Of a DNA stretch of 64,000 nucleotides, positions 36,226 through 47,580 are shown in pieces (the first letter of the stretch is position 1; each line of letters starts with the position of its first letter). The position numbers were made by a program, and so were the translations under genes. The DNA lies in NCBI GenBank assembly GCA_019009955.1, contig CM032229.1, positions 194,994,001 to 195,058,000 on the forward strand, written 5' to 3'. The notes beneath the pieces were generated by a model. It had not been told where the DNA came from. It made no database searches and saw only the letters and a program-made list of their open reading frames with translations. The DNA comes from Riptortus pedestris (lineage: Eukaryota > Arthropoda > Insecta > Hemiptera > Alydidae).

Positions 36226-36945
36226 TAACTGGAGTACTAGGTGAGTTATTCGTCCTATCTTGATTTCTGTCTCCATTGATCCCCTATATCTATTGGTTTT
36301 TACATTTAAATAAATAATTTCTGGTGTGATGATATCACAAGTGTGTGATTCCAGCATGTGGGAAATATCCTTGGATTACGTAGACATTTCATTTCAAAAA
36401 TTTACAATTATTTTTTTTTATGGCATGTGATTGTTGATTTAACTGTGAAGTCAGCAAGTTGCCCTTGTGGAACAGGCAAACTTACTTCTTTAATAAAGTG
36501 TTATTCTCCATCTATTGAGGTATTGTGGAGGTGACTGCCTTCTTCGGGGATTGGTTGTGTGTCTGGGATTGGCTGCGATTCGAAAGGTGGAGCGGAAGTC
36601 ACGATGTTCTTTGACCGTTTACCGGCCAGCAACCATTATCCGTCAAACCATTTCATAAAACTGTCGATCTGCTCCTCCCAGTTTGCTAACCTCACAACTC
36701 GAACTGTTTCAGTGAACTGTCCAGAGTTCCCAATCGGCCATTATTAACATTACCCAACAGTTCCTTCCTGCTTGGTAACACCCCTTTCCCGCCAGGGTTG
36801 CCTGGGCTAAGTCTATTTAACATATGCAATGACGTTTCTCACAGAATTTGAATCCTACATTTACATTACTCGAAGTTTATGGTTGATTTTAGGATAGAGA
36901 GAGTTGTTCAAAGTTACAATGGCATGAGTAGTGAGAACTGAATAA
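36226..36945. other. Non-coding stretch with a second right-end-like fragment
   Basis: TGATATCACAAGTGTGTGAT and CCAGCATGTGGGAAATATCC (36330-36370) match the variant right end seen at about 62935-62990, so this is a diverged sub-family fragment. The rest, to 36945, has no recognised gene. Short open frames at 36069-36263 and 36559-36747 are unsupported. Confidence 0.4.
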
Positions 36946-37460
36946 ATAAAAGGCCGTCACGCAGAGGCTGCGTAAACCAAGCTGACATCCCACCTGCTGC
37001 TATAACATACTTGTCATCATATCTCACTACCTATTCTCTATTTCTATGTTAAAACCCGGAGAGAAGGGAGCGGAAGGGAGTGGGGGGATCTGGAGGCTAA
37101 AAACAAGAAAGTACGAATTCCTAGCTTTATATTTGACTAACGAAAATAAATGCATAAAATAACAATTGAATACCATCAAAAGTTTAATAATATTACCTCT
37201 ATAACATTTTAAAATCCAACTCAGAATAAGGTAAATATTTTGAATTTTGGAATCCCCGTCAGTAGCTGATTTTCCTTAAGGGAAATCTGCTAAAACGAAG
37301 AAAATAAGTCAAATAACGTTTCCGATCTCTCTCAAAATAACACATTTACGAAGTGGACATGAACCATTTCTCTTTACTCTCCACCCTCTCATTCTGGTCT
37401 GATTTCAGCCTCCAAGAAACTTGATCTGATGTTGTTAACAAAAACTGAGGAACGATCTCA
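36946..37460 (-). repeat. TTAAGG-element copy in reverse orientation, rearranged
   Basis: CCGTCACGCAGAGGCTGCGT (36955-36974) is the right end read on the minus strand. CTGATTTTCCTTAAGGGAAA near 37265 is the palindromic left end. TCTGGTCTGATTTCAGCC and AAGAAACTTGATCTGATG (37390-37430) are the core block in reverse. The block order implies two nested reverse copies. Confidence 0.7.
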
Positions 37461-37489
37461 TTTCAGGCATTTACTGGTTGTAGAATATC

Positions 37490-38305
37490 TTAAGAAAATC
37501 AGCTATTGAGGTTGTAAATCATGCGCGATTTTTCAAAAAAAATTCTTCAAATGTCCATCGATCCAAGCAGATGACGAAAAATGAGGTCCGTTCAAAATTA
37601 TATATATTATTTGTCTGTTAACGCTCTAGCGGGTCGTAATTTTTGTGTCATCGTTACTAAACTCGATAGTTAACCCGTTTTATGTAAAAAGACAGATGAT
37701 GTTCGTTAATGGCTGAAAATCGGACCAGAGGAGAGAGAGTTTAAAGGGGGGAGATTTTTCGAAAATTTCAAAATATCTCCGTTATTATGCATATCGGATC
37801 GAAAAATAGTATAAAACCAATCTTTGCAAATAAAAATTTGCTATAAATATTGTTATATACATTCATTCTCTATTCTTGAATATTAACCGAGATATTTGCA
37901 TTTTTATGAAGTCTGTGGGGGGTATATAGTTCGGATAAGGTCGGCCATTTCCGCCATTGCTTGGTTCAGGTAGAAGCTTTTCTTCTTAACCTTACCTGTG
38001 TCGTTTCTACCTTACCTTACCTTTGTTACTTTGTGAGATTTATGCAAATACGTTTTGTTGCTGTTATGCGCCCCCCCCCCCCCCACCCCCCTCTTTAATT
38101 ATTGGACTACTAAAATTTGATTTATTAAAATATAAATTATTCTTACAATTCAGAAGGCCCCGTTTCAGTTGGGGAATTTATTTTAATTAAGTGAAAGATT
38201 TTCTCATTACCGTTTGTATTTAATCACGGTGGTATTGTGTTAGCAGTATGCAGTGTCACGTGGGAAATATGCTTAGTTTACGCAGCCCTGCGTGACGGAC
38301 TTTTT
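37490..38305 (+). repeat. TTAAGG-element copy, longest form
   Basis: Runs from AAATCAGCTATTGAGGTTGT through GTCCATCGATCCAAGCAGAT, GACGAAAAATGAGGTCCGTT, a very short TA stretch, GCTCTAGCGGGTCGTAAT, GTTCGTTAATGGCTGAAA and a G-run. It continues with CATATCGGATCGAAAAATAG, ATTAACCGAGATATTTGCAT, a C16-like run near 38070, TTATTGGACTACTAAAATTT and the right end TTACGCAGCCCTGCGTGACG. Many one-base insertions relative to other copies suggest age or consensus errors. Confidence 0.85.
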
Positions 38306-38504
38306 ATGATGAAGGTTGAAGGTGAAATTACTTTTCGTAAAACGTTCTTGAGAAAAATACCAAACATCGTTTTCAAGACATCTTCAAAAATAATCTCATT
38401 AACAGGGCATCTTCTATAATAGGCATGTTGTTTCTCCAGAGATTACAAACTAATTAAATAAATAAAAGTAGTATTTATAATGCCCGAACCCAATTTGTTT
38501 TAGC
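38306..38504. other. Spacer between two TTAAGG copies
   Basis: A short open tail (ATG at 38306 region, 37 codons) lies between the right end of one copy and the left end of the next. Not recognised. Confidence 0.3.
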
Positions 38505-38785
38505 ACATTTCCCTTAAGGGAAATCAGCTATTGAGGTTGTACTTATGACGCGATTTTCGAAAAAATTCTTCTAATATCCACTGATGCTACCTAGGAGATG
38601 ACGAAAATGAGCTCCGTTCAAAACTATATATGTATGTACATAAATGTCTCTGATATCGCTCTAGCGGTCGACATTTTTATTATATCCTTACCAAATTCGA
38701 TATTTAATCGTTTTATGGAAAAAGACAGATCAAGTTCGTGAATGCCTGATTCGGACCAGTGAGAGGGGGGGGTGGAGGTTAGTGG
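38505..38785 (+). repeat. TTAAGG-element copy with the cleanest palindromic left end
   Basis: CATTTCCCTTAAGGGAAATC at about 38507-38526 is the near-perfect 20-bp palindrome. It is followed by AGCTATTGAGGTTGTACTTA, CTACCTAGGAGATGACGAAA, a TATATGTATGTACATA stretch in place of the long TA run, GCTCTAGCGGTCGACA, and the G-run near 38765. The copy then stops. Confidence 0.85.
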
Positions 38786-39324
38786 TGGGAGTTGCGGAAA
38801 TTCTACGTATCTAAATAAGATTTCGTGAAGTTTTGAAAAAATCAGGCTTCTTTGAAATGGGTCTAGATGCAGTTCTAATTGAGACGTGAGTGTTATCATT
38901 TTACTCTCTAAGTCATGGCCTATCTTTTGCCATGGAACACACACCATACGGTCTAATAAAACTACTTTATCAAAACTCATAATACAAATTTTGCTTTTGG
39001 TTATTTTGAAAAGTGTTGCTCGAAATTTTTTTAAGAATTCCTAGGACTAGCTAGTACTTTAATTTAGTTTATGTCAAAGTTTGTAAATGGGCCGATAATG
39101 GAATTATAAGTAAAAATTATTTTAAATCAGGGTTGTTTAATTCCCTTTGTTATTTTAGGAAATTCTTAAATAGTGAAGTAAAATGGGCCTGTTGAACTCA
39201 TATGGAATGACCCTTTAGTAAAATTTAAAATTGTTTTCGTATATAAATTTTTCGGATTCAGATTTTTAAAACAAACTATCAACAAACAGGTAATTTATAA
39301 TTTCAAGTTTAAACAGTAAGCAGT
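38786..39324. other. AT-rich stretch, no gene recognised
   Basis: A 118-codon minus-strand frame (38624-38980) covers part of it. Its second half lies in the TTAAGG element, and the first half (MSFDKVVLLDRMVCVP...) matches nothing I know. No other signal. Confidence 0.35.
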
Positions 39325-39552
39325 TAGCAAAGTTTCCTTAAGAGACCAAATCAGTAATTATTCGTGACGCCATTTCAGAAAAATTTAGAGACATCGAAAA
39401 TGAGGGCAGTCCTAAATTATAGATATTGACGCTCTAGATGTTGTAATTTTTATTTGATATTGTCATAACTCTTTTATTTTATGACCGGTGGAAGGGGGCG
39501 TCCTGGTTTATCCCTAGAGGGGTGTTCAAATTTCAAGTATATCTCTACTATT
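39325..39552 (+). repeat. Eroded TTAAGG-element fragment plus 'GACCGG' block
   Basis: GTTTCCTTAAGAGACCAAAT and ATTCGTGACGCCATTT mark an eroded left end. Downstream is ATGACCGGTGGAAGGGGGCG and CCTGGTTTATCCCTAGAGG, the block that is triplicated at 40343-40690. Confidence 0.6.
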
Positions 39553-39776
39553 ATGATTATTATTATTACTAATTAACGTCCACTTTATGCTATTTTGGCC
39601 AATTGGGACGGGTTATTTATAGGTTGTCACCCTTTTCAAGTCATGATCTTACTTGATGATTTCATCACTAACATCATCACATTCCAATTGGCCAGACAGG
39701 GAATGTAAATCGCCACTCTAGGTTTACCATGTGAGGTTAAGGCCAACGCTTTAACTGACATGGCTGACCTGTGTGT
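39553..39776 (-). mobile_element. tRNA-derived SINE copy
   Basis: Minus-strand copy with an (AAT)-like tail at 39553-39570, body motifs TTGGCCAATTGGGACGGGTT and CACCCTTTTCAAGTCATGAT, and head motifs CGCCACTCTAGGTTTACCAT and CTTTAACTGACATGGCTGAC. Box B (TTCGATTC on the minus strand) has mutated to a sequence reading ATTTACATTCC. The same upstream flank occurs at the 40.7-kb copy, so the two come from one duplicated segment. Confidence 0.85.
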
Positions 39777-40342
39777 TATAAGGTGCAGAAACATTGCATA
39801 TAACCATTCTGGTTCAGAACAGAATATCCTACAATAGTTGCTGTATGCATTATTGCTATATGTCAAATATCGGCCCAGATGTTGGCATTTATTCTTCAAT
39901 AAGCCTCTACTTCGGAGTTAATGCAACTATTGCCTCCAGATCGTAACATGCACCAGCTGAATCTCCTCACTTTATCCTGACATTATATAATATTATCCCA
40001 AATCCTGACCAGGTTATCTGCCCGAGATGCTTAACCCGCCATCCTGAGCCTATAGCTTGACGTCGAAAGCAGTTGCTTATCGTCCCTTCTGCTATTTATC
40101 AACGCCTATTTTACAATAGATAAAATATTTAAAAAGTGATAAAATATTTTACACACATTACATATTCTATATTGTGTCTTAAAAACTAAAATTTATTTTT
40201 AAAAATTAATTTTTGTGATTTTATGATGTTGCATTTACAATATTGTCTACTTAATTATACTTAGAACAAATATACTTGCTGCTAGTCTTAAAGAATTTTT
40301 TTAAAAAGAAATATATTACCTGTTATGTTTGTTGGCTATTTA
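39777..40342. other. Gene-free stretch, nothing recognised
   Basis: AT-rich sequence with no supported coding or RNA feature. Confidence 0.45.
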
Positions 40343-40690
40343 TGTAAGCTAAAGATCAAGTGACTAATATGACCGTTAGAAGGGGGCATCTGGTTTATCC
40401 CTAGAGAGGGGGGGGGGTCAAATTCAAGTAATATCTCTGCTATTATGCATTATTATTATTAACTTATGTAAAGCTAAAGATCAAGTTGACTAATATGACC
40501 GGTTAGTAGAAGGGGGCATCTGGTTATCCTAGAGGGGGGGGGGGTTCAAAATTTCAGTATATCTCTGCTATTATGATTATTATTATTACTTATGTAAAGC
40601 TAAAGATCAAGTTGACTAATATGACCGGTAGAATGGGGGATCTGGTTTATCCCTAGATGGGGGGGGGGGGGTTCCAAATTTCAAGTATAT
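40343..40690. repeat. About 123-bp unit, three tandem copies
   Basis: The units start near 40343, 40464 and 40590. Each has TAAAGATCAAGT, ACTAATATGACCGG, GGGGGATCTGG or GGGGGCATCTGG, a G9-G13 run, CAAGTATATCTCTGCTATTA and an ATT-repeat end. One further, older copy of the block is at about 39478-39570. The three copies differ mainly by single-base indels in homopolymers. Confidence 0.85.
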
Positions 40691-40865
40691 CTCTGCTATT
40701 ATGGATTATTATTATTACTTATTAACGTCTTACTTTCTGCCTATTTTGGCCCCAATTGGGACGGGTATTTAAAGGTGGTCACCTTTTCAAGTCATGATCT
40801 TATTTGATGAATCGTCACTAAATTAACATTCCTATTGGCCAGACAGAGAATCTAACTAGGAAGTT
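40691..40865 (-). mobile_element. tRNA-derived SINE, head-truncated
   Basis: The minus-strand SINE tail and body (ATTTTGGCCCCAATTGGGAC, GGTCACCTTTTCAAGTCATG, CTATTGGCCAGACAGAGAAT) can be followed up to where box B should begin. The tRNA-like head is absent. It shares its left flank with the copy at 39553. Confidence 0.8.
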
Positions 40866-42104
40866 GGAAAATAAATAAATAATGAATGCATATATATACA
40901 TAAATAAAACACTTCCATAAAATAATACAAAGCAACGTAAGACAACTACAAAACAAATAACAAAAATTCAATAATATATTAAATAAAAATCATTCTGCAT
41001 TCAAAATTATTTCTAATCATCAGTTCCGAACTCAATAAGAAATATTACAGCAACCACAAAATAAATGTAAACAATTATAACATACATTAAAAATAAAACA
41101 TACTGGAAAATTATGCATTAAGAACAATATGAAAGGAATTTAATAATGTTCATCAGATACCTGTGTATATGTATAACATTTTAATTTGTGTTTGTTGTGG
41201 CTGCTGAGGAAATCCCATTCTTGGTTAAAGGACCAATCTATTCAAATTAACTACTACATTAACTATCCAACTATTCTTCAAGAAAATTATTGTAGATCGG
41301 CTTTTCATTGTAAAACATCACCTAGTTACATTAAGAAGATAATGGCTAAACTAAATTTGCTCTTGGATTCCATTTCTAATGCTATCTTTTGAACTTGTCT
41401 TCCCAGCAGACCTGAGAGCTCATCTACCAGTTATATAATTGTACTAATTTGGTTATCGAAAGGATTCAACATCTTCTCTTGGAACCCATTTGAAAGGCAT
41501 TTATTAGCTTCTCATAATATTCAAGTTGTGCTACTCCACCTGTTGCTTAATGGAGCAGGTTACAATGACTGCCTCCATTACTACAAGATGATTTATTAAT
41601 GACAACATATCATTCATTATATTATCCTTTAACTTTGTTAGTATTTATAAACGTCCCTCAGAATTTTACCAGGTTTCCCAAAAGATCCTGCTTACGTCCC
41701 AAATAAGTCGCTGAGAAGTATCATGAAAATTAGCTTAGAGTATGCAACTAACTACTTTACTAATTTAATGAGAACCTTTTTTGGGGGCTGAAACGTGGAA
41801 TAATGAAAATTACTTTCCATATTAATAAATAGCAAGATTACCTCACTACACATTGTCTTTTCAGATTAAAGGGTAGGCAACTAGTATATTTATGATAATC
41901 GCAAGGTATACTTGAAAGGAGTCTTTCCTGGAGTAATGTGTGCGGCATCAGCCTTAACTATAGGCCTGGAACTGGAGAAGGGATTGTGATGGGACGAGAT
42001 GAACAGCTGATTATGTGCTTTGTAGTGAAGGTATGCGGAAGGAAGGCGGGGGCGGGAACCTGAATGGAAAGCAATGGAGAGGCTAGCTAGCAATCTCATT
42101 CAAG
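40866..42104. other. Gene-free stretch, nothing recognised
   Basis: About 1.2 kb of mostly AT-rich sequence. The 68-codon frame at 41186-41392 has no recognisable feature. The last 200 bp become GC-richer towards the 36-bp array. Confidence 0.45.
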
Positions 42105-44414
42105 GATATCACAGGCTCCAAGATGGAGGTTACTCCAAAGGATATCCCTGCCTCCAGGACGAGGGTTACTCCAAAGGATATCCCTGTCTCCAGGACGAGG
42201 GTTACTCCTAAGGATATCCCTGTCTCCAGGACGAGAGCTACTCTTAAGGATATCCCTGTCTCCAGGACGAGAGCTACTCCTAAGGATATCCCTGTCTCCT
42301 GGATGAGGGTTACCCCAAAGGATATCCCTGTCTCCAGGATGAGGGTTACCCCAAAGGATATCCCTGTCTCCAGGACGAGGGTTACTCCAAAGGATATCCC
42401 TGTCTCCAGGACGAGGGTTACTCCAAAGGATATCCCTGTCTCCAGGACGAGGGTTACTCCAAAGGATATCCCTGTCTCCAGGACGAGGGTTACTCCAAAA
42501 GATATCCCTGTCTCCAGGACAAGGGTTACTCCAAAGGATATCCTGGTTATCCTGTCTCCAGGACGAGGGTTACTCCAAAGGATATCCCTTGTCTCCAGGA
42601 CGAGGGTTACTCCAAAGGAGATATCCCTGTCTCCAGGACGAGGGTTACTCCGAAAGGATATCCCTGTCTCCAGGACAAGGGTTACTCCAAAGGGATATCC
42701 CTGTCTCCAGGGACGAGGGTTACTCCTAAGGATATCCCTGTCTCCAGGACGAGGGTTACTCCAAAGGATATCCCTGTCTCCAGGGACGAGGGTTACTCCA
42801 AAGGATATTCCCTGTCTCCAGGACGAGGGTTACTCCAAAGGATATCCCTGTCTCCAGGACCGGAGGGTTACTCCTAAGGATTATCCCTGTCTCCAGGACG
42901 AGGGTTACTCCAAAGATAATCCCTGTCTCCAGGACGAGGGTTACTCCAAAGGATATCCCTGTTTCTCTCCAGGACGAGGGTTACTCCTAAGGATATCCCT
43001 GTCTCCAGGACGGAGGGTTACTCCTAAGGATATCCCTGTCTCCAGGACGAGGGTTACTCCTCAGGATATCCCTGTCTCCAGGACGAGGGTTACTCCTAAG
43101 GATATCCCTGCCTCCAGGACTAGAGCTACTCTTAAGGATATCCCTGTCTCCAGGACGAGAGCTACTCCTAAGGATATCCCTGTCTCCAGGATGAGGGTTA
43201 CCCCAAAGGATATGCCTGTCCTCATGGCGAGGGTTACTCCAAAGGATATCCCTGTCTCCAGGAACGAGGGTTACTCCAAAGGATATCCCTGTCTCCAGGA
43301 CGAGGGTTACTCCAAAGGATATGCCTGTCTCCAGGATGAGGGTTACCCCAAAGGATATCCCTGCCTCCAGGACGAGGGTTACTCCTAAGGATATCCCTGT
43401 CTCCAGGACGAGGGTTACTCCTCAGGATATCCCTGTCTCCAGGACGAGGGTTACTCCTAAGGATATCCCTGACTCCAGGACGAGAGCTACTCCTAAGGAT
43501 ATCCCTGTCTCCAGGACGAGAGCTACTCCTAAGGATATCCCTGTCTCCAGGACGAGGGATACTCCAAAGGATATCCCTGTCTCCAGGACGAGGGGTACTC
43601 CAAAGGATATCCCTGTCTCCAGGACGAGGGTTACTCCAAAGGATATCCCTGTCTCCAGGACGAGGGTTACTCCAAAGGATATCCCTGTCTCCAGGACGAG
43701 AGTTACTCCAAAGGATATCCCTGTCTCCAGGAGGAGGGTTACTCCAAAGGATATCCCTGTCTCCAGGACGAGGGTTACCCCAAAGGATATCCCTGTCTCC
43801 AGGATGAGGGTTACCCCAAAGGATATCCCTGTCTCCAGGACGAGGGTTACTCCAAAGGATATCCCTGTCTCCAGGACGAGGGCTACTCCAAAGGATATCC
43901 CTGTCTCCAGGACGAGAGCTACTCCAAAGGATATCCCTGTCTCCAGGACGAGAGCTACTCCTAAGGATATCCCTGTCTCCAGGAGGAGGGTTACTCCAAA
44001 AGATATCCCTGTCTCAAGGATGAGGGATACTCCAAAGGATATCCCTGTCTCAAGGACGAGGGTTACTCCAAAGGATATCCCTGTCTCCAGGAGGAGGGTT
44101 ACTCCAAAGGATATCCCTGTCTCCAGGATGAGGGTTACTCCAAAGGATATCCCTGTCTCCAGGACGAGAGCTACTCCAAAGGATATCCCTGTCTCCAGGA
44201 CGAGAGCTACTCCTAAGGATATCCCTGTCTCCAGGACGAGAGCTACTCCTAAGGATATCCCTGTCTCCAGGATGAGGGTTACCCCAAAGGATATCCCTGT
44301 CTCCAGGATGAGGGTTACCCCAAAGGATATCCCTGTCTCCAGGACGAGGGCTACTCCAAAGGATATCCCTGTCTCCAGGAGGAGTGTTACTCCAAAGGAT
44401 ATCCCTGTCTCACC
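42105..44414. repeat. 36-bp minisatellite, about 64 copies
   Basis: The unit begins GGATATCCCTGTCTCCAGGA and continues CGAGGGTTACTCCAAA. As 36 is a multiple of 3 and the unit has no stop in most frames, long open frames arise on both strands at once. Plus-strand frames give VTPKDIPVSRTR, GYSKGYPCLQDE and a third; the minus strand gives LETGISFGVTLV. Because several frames are equally open and substitutions are not biased to third positions, I read this as non-coding. Monomers between about 42530 and 43060 carry many 1-3 bp insertions; the rest are clean. Each unit contains the palindrome GGATATCC. The array stops inside a TTAAGG element. Confidence 0.96.
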
Positions 44415-44420
44415 ATTACT

Positions 44421-44497
44421 ATCAATCCTCCTACCCAGGAGATGGCGAAAATGAGATCCTTTCAAAATTATACACACAAACACACACACACACACAC

Positions 44498-44541
<44 letters not shown>

Positions 44542-44760
44542 AATATATATATAATTATCTTTTAAGGATCTAGTTGTCGTAATTTTTGTTTTCTCTTACC
44601 TAGCTCGATATTTAAACGTTTTAAGTAAAAAGAAAGATGAAGTTCTTTAATTGATAAAATCGGGCCGGTGGGAGGGGCGGGGGGTTTTTAGAGGGGGGGT
44701 TTATAGGGGTGGGGTTAGAGGGGGGATTGCCAAAAATTCGTAATACCCGCCTAAAGAATC
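44421..44760 (+). repeat. TTAAGG-element copy with (CA)n, flush with the 36-bp array
   Basis: The copy enters at ATCAATCCTCCTACCCAGGA, then GATGGCGAAAATGAGATCC, a CA run at 44471-44536 in place of TA, GATCTAGTTGTCGTAATTTT, AAGAAAGATGAAGTTCTTTA and several G-runs. The left tip with the palindrome is missing; the 36-bp array sits in its place. Confidence 0.8.
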
Positions 44761-45715
44761 TAATGTAATCATAGGTTCATTCCTTATACACTCAGGATAG
44801 AACTTTATATAGTAAATTTCCTGGGAAAAGCAGATTTTTCATTTGTTATACTAAATTAATTTTCATATTGTGTGCATCCATTGAAAAATAAATATAAATT
44901 GATATAGCCAATTTCATATTTACAAATTACAATTTGATGAGTAACCATTATATCTTATTTACCTTTCATATATAGTCTTTACTTCATTATTATAAATTAA
45001 CCTATAATTCGTTATTCGACTTTGCCAATAAGAAATTTTCCTTATTTTATAAAATACTCTTTCATATTTCATATTTAGATCTATTTATTTTATTATTTTA
45101 AATGTAGAGATTTGGTAGGAAAAGGGTATAAACTGTATTATAATTTTTTTATATGCTTATTGCTCCATCGTTTGTTGACTTGCAAGAGAGTCGCTTACCA
45201 GAAGCAATCAAAATTATTTTAGACAGGAAACTTTGAAATATGTATCACATTCTGCGTTGGATTTAAAATGTTAACCAATCTTATTAGAAATTTACCTGCC
45301 GGCGAATGCTAAACATATCTCTACTATTAACCGTGCAACCCCCCCCCCCTCTTTATTTATTTCCATTAAATGTTTTCTATCAATTATTTTTTCTAACTAA
45401 TATTGTGCCAATTAAGTTCACAACAAATTATTGAATTACATTTCTACTTATGCAATACATTCTTTAGAAAATTAAGTAAAATTCCTAGAATAAATAGTTT
45501 AAAATTCACCAACTTTATTAATTAATTACGATAAATTAGCTCCAACCTTAATACAACTCTAAATGTATAACATAAAATTTTTATTTTATTGAGATAACAA
45601 ATTTTCGAACCGTTATATTCATTCATTCAGTGGCGAAAGGTATTTCAGGTACCGCCTTTTAAATTGCATGAATGAGGAAGAGGCATTATGGAACATTTGT
45701 AAACACTAGCTGTAA
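44761..45715. other. Gene-free AT-rich stretch
   Basis: No gene recognised. It ends at the TAA target duplication (45713-45715) of the PIF/Harbinger derivative. Confidence 0.5.
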
Positions 45716-46691
45716 GGCCAGTTGCACCACACAGCGGATTTTTTCCGAGCGAATGTTTTACCGTCACCGCCGTTTCCAATAGTAGTCCACTGTAGTACAT
45801 TGGAGCTTGCACACTCGACGGAAAAAAACGATCGGTAAGTTTAACGTCGGCGGTAGCTGTGCAGCCGCCCGGTGCCACTGGAGCCGACGGAACTTTTACC
45901 GTCACTTTCCAAGTAGTGGCCTACGTAACCAAATGAACGTTTGCACACAACAGCGGATTTTTACCGCTAATACGTTTGGCAGTTGAAGTCTCTTGCATGC
46001 ACCTACTGTTTTGTTTCCGCATCCGCGTATCCTCTCCCCCTTGTGTTTTGTTTGTCATGAGTGAGGAAATTGATAATGCAATTCTTATTTCATTAGTGGA
46101 ATCAAAACCTGTGCTTTTGAGATAAAACTTTAGACAGTTTTAAGGACCGAAATGCTACGAAAATCGCTTGGCTTGTGTTTGTGTGGAATTACGAAGTGAC
46201 TTCGACCAGATGCCAGAAAATGAAAGAAATAATTTCTACTGGTTGAATACAGTTCCTCATTTTTGTATTTCTGCGCGAGAATGGTATCTTTTAACCGGTC
46301 ATGCAGTTCATCAAAGGAAGTCATTGACATCCTGAAATAGTTGAAAAATTTCTTGTCATCTTGCTTCAACTCATCAAACAATGTGTAGAATGCGCCAGCC
46401 TAATTTCTTCGTTCATTAATTGGAATGAATCCAAAACAGTCGATTTTTTTCTTCGCCTTCTCATTCGGCGACGGAATAAACAACAACGTTATGAGCTGCT
46501 CTTGGTTCATGTCGGACTTCACAACTGAACTGAAATTGGTTCAGGAACTACAACTGCTGGTACCGACGTTAAATTTTTCTGCCTATTGGCGACGGTAAAA
46601 TATCCGATCAGAAGTGGCGGTTTTAGAATATCCGACCATAAGCAACGGTAGGTTGTCCGCTCGGAAAAATCCGCTGTGTGTGCAACTGGCC
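45716..46691 (-). mobile_element. PIF/Harbinger-type element, internally deleted, with TIRs and TAA duplication
   Basis: The left end GGCCAGTTGCACCACACAGC (from 45716) and the right end GTGTGTGCAACTGGCC (to 46691) are inverted copies. The terminal repeat extends about 36 bp, to the TTTTTCCGAGCG or CGCTCGGAAAAA block. Both sides have TAA (45713-45715 and 46692-46694), the 3-bp target duplication expected for this superfamily. Related GCACAC..AGCGGATTTTTACCG blocks recur inside, like subterminal repeats. The element is 976 bp long and carries only a piece of the transposase gene, so it is a non-autonomous derivative. Confidence 0.93.
46130..46399 (-). pseudogene. N-terminal fragment of a PIF/Harbinger transposase
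   Basis: The minus strand reads A-G-A-F-Y-T-L-F-D-E-L and then DDKKFFNYFRMSMTSFDEL, the conserved N-terminal region of Harbinger nucleases (usually ..GAFHTL..EL..D..KFF.YFRMS...FDELL). It is preceded in frame by a TAG at 46400-46402 and followed by about 60 more residues that soon lose similarity. The DDE catalytic domain and the partner Myb-like gene are missing. Confidence 0.85.
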
Positions 46692-46694
46692 TAA

Positions 46695-47580
46695 GTATTG
46701 TGGTACAAAAACAAAGCTGGTTTCTGTTTATATATTATACTGTGAAGGTGGAAAAATTAATTCCTTATACAAATAATTACTATGTAATTGGTTTAGAATA
46801 AATTAATTTTTTACTTTATTTTTTTACTTTTTTGTAATGTTGATGATTTTTGAAATCAACATTTTTTGGATTCATTCATTAAAACTTTTGCTTTGTTTCC
46901 ATCTATCCAATGGCAAAATCCATTCCTTTTCCAGAAGGCCTGCTTTGTAGATAATTTTGCCGCAGTATTTTCAATGTACTGTTTCTGAGATAAATGAAGT
47001 ATGGTGATAAAAAAACTGTTTTTGTCATTTTAGGCTAAAGGATGCGTCAGATCGAAAAATTCACAGATTTAAACTGGTTTTAGAATATGATGTTCTATAA
47101 AAGTCCATCATAAAAATTAAGGAATTTCATTAGAAATTCCATAGTTATGGTCGCTGGGGAAGTACTGGAGAAGGTCATGAAGCCCAGTGTAGACTTAAAA
47201 TATTCTTTTGAGTTCATAATTATAACAAAATAAGTCTCAGCTTTTCATTAAAAAAATGGAGGATTTTAAGGGAAGTGACTGGGGAACACCCTGTATATGT
47301 AATGTGGCCTGATGAATGTTGACATTCCTTTCATCCGATTACTGGCCCAGCAGGAGGATGGAGTGTAGAGCTACTGATGAATGACATGAAACAGCTCGAG
47401 TAGATGAATAGGACAGATGATGTATCCTGGAACAATCAGCCTTCCTCCATGGTCACTAATCCTAGCCATTATCCTCTGAAAATAGTCTATTACATCAGCT
47501 GTTAGGCCAAGACCTCCTCGAATCATCTGTAATCAGAGGAAAAGGAACAGAAAGAGAGCTGGGAACATTCACGAACATTA
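46695..47580. other. Gene-free stretch, nothing firm
   Basis: GGGGAACACCCTGTATAT near 47281 resembles the terminal sequence TATACAGGGTGTTCC common to several arthropod DNA elements, but I find no partner end. No gene is seen. Confidence 0.4.

Noticed and set aside
38624..38980. 118-codon minus-strand frame
   Set aside because: Half of it lies in the TTAAGG element and the remainder shows no recognisable domain.
42123..44540. Two long plus-strand frames and one minus-strand frame across the 36-bp array
   Set aside because: Multiple frames are open at once; the minus-strand one begins in a CA microsatellite. They are explained by the repeat unit.
47281..47300. TATACAGGGTGTTCC-like transposon terminus
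   Set aside because: No matching inverted end or target duplication found nearby.
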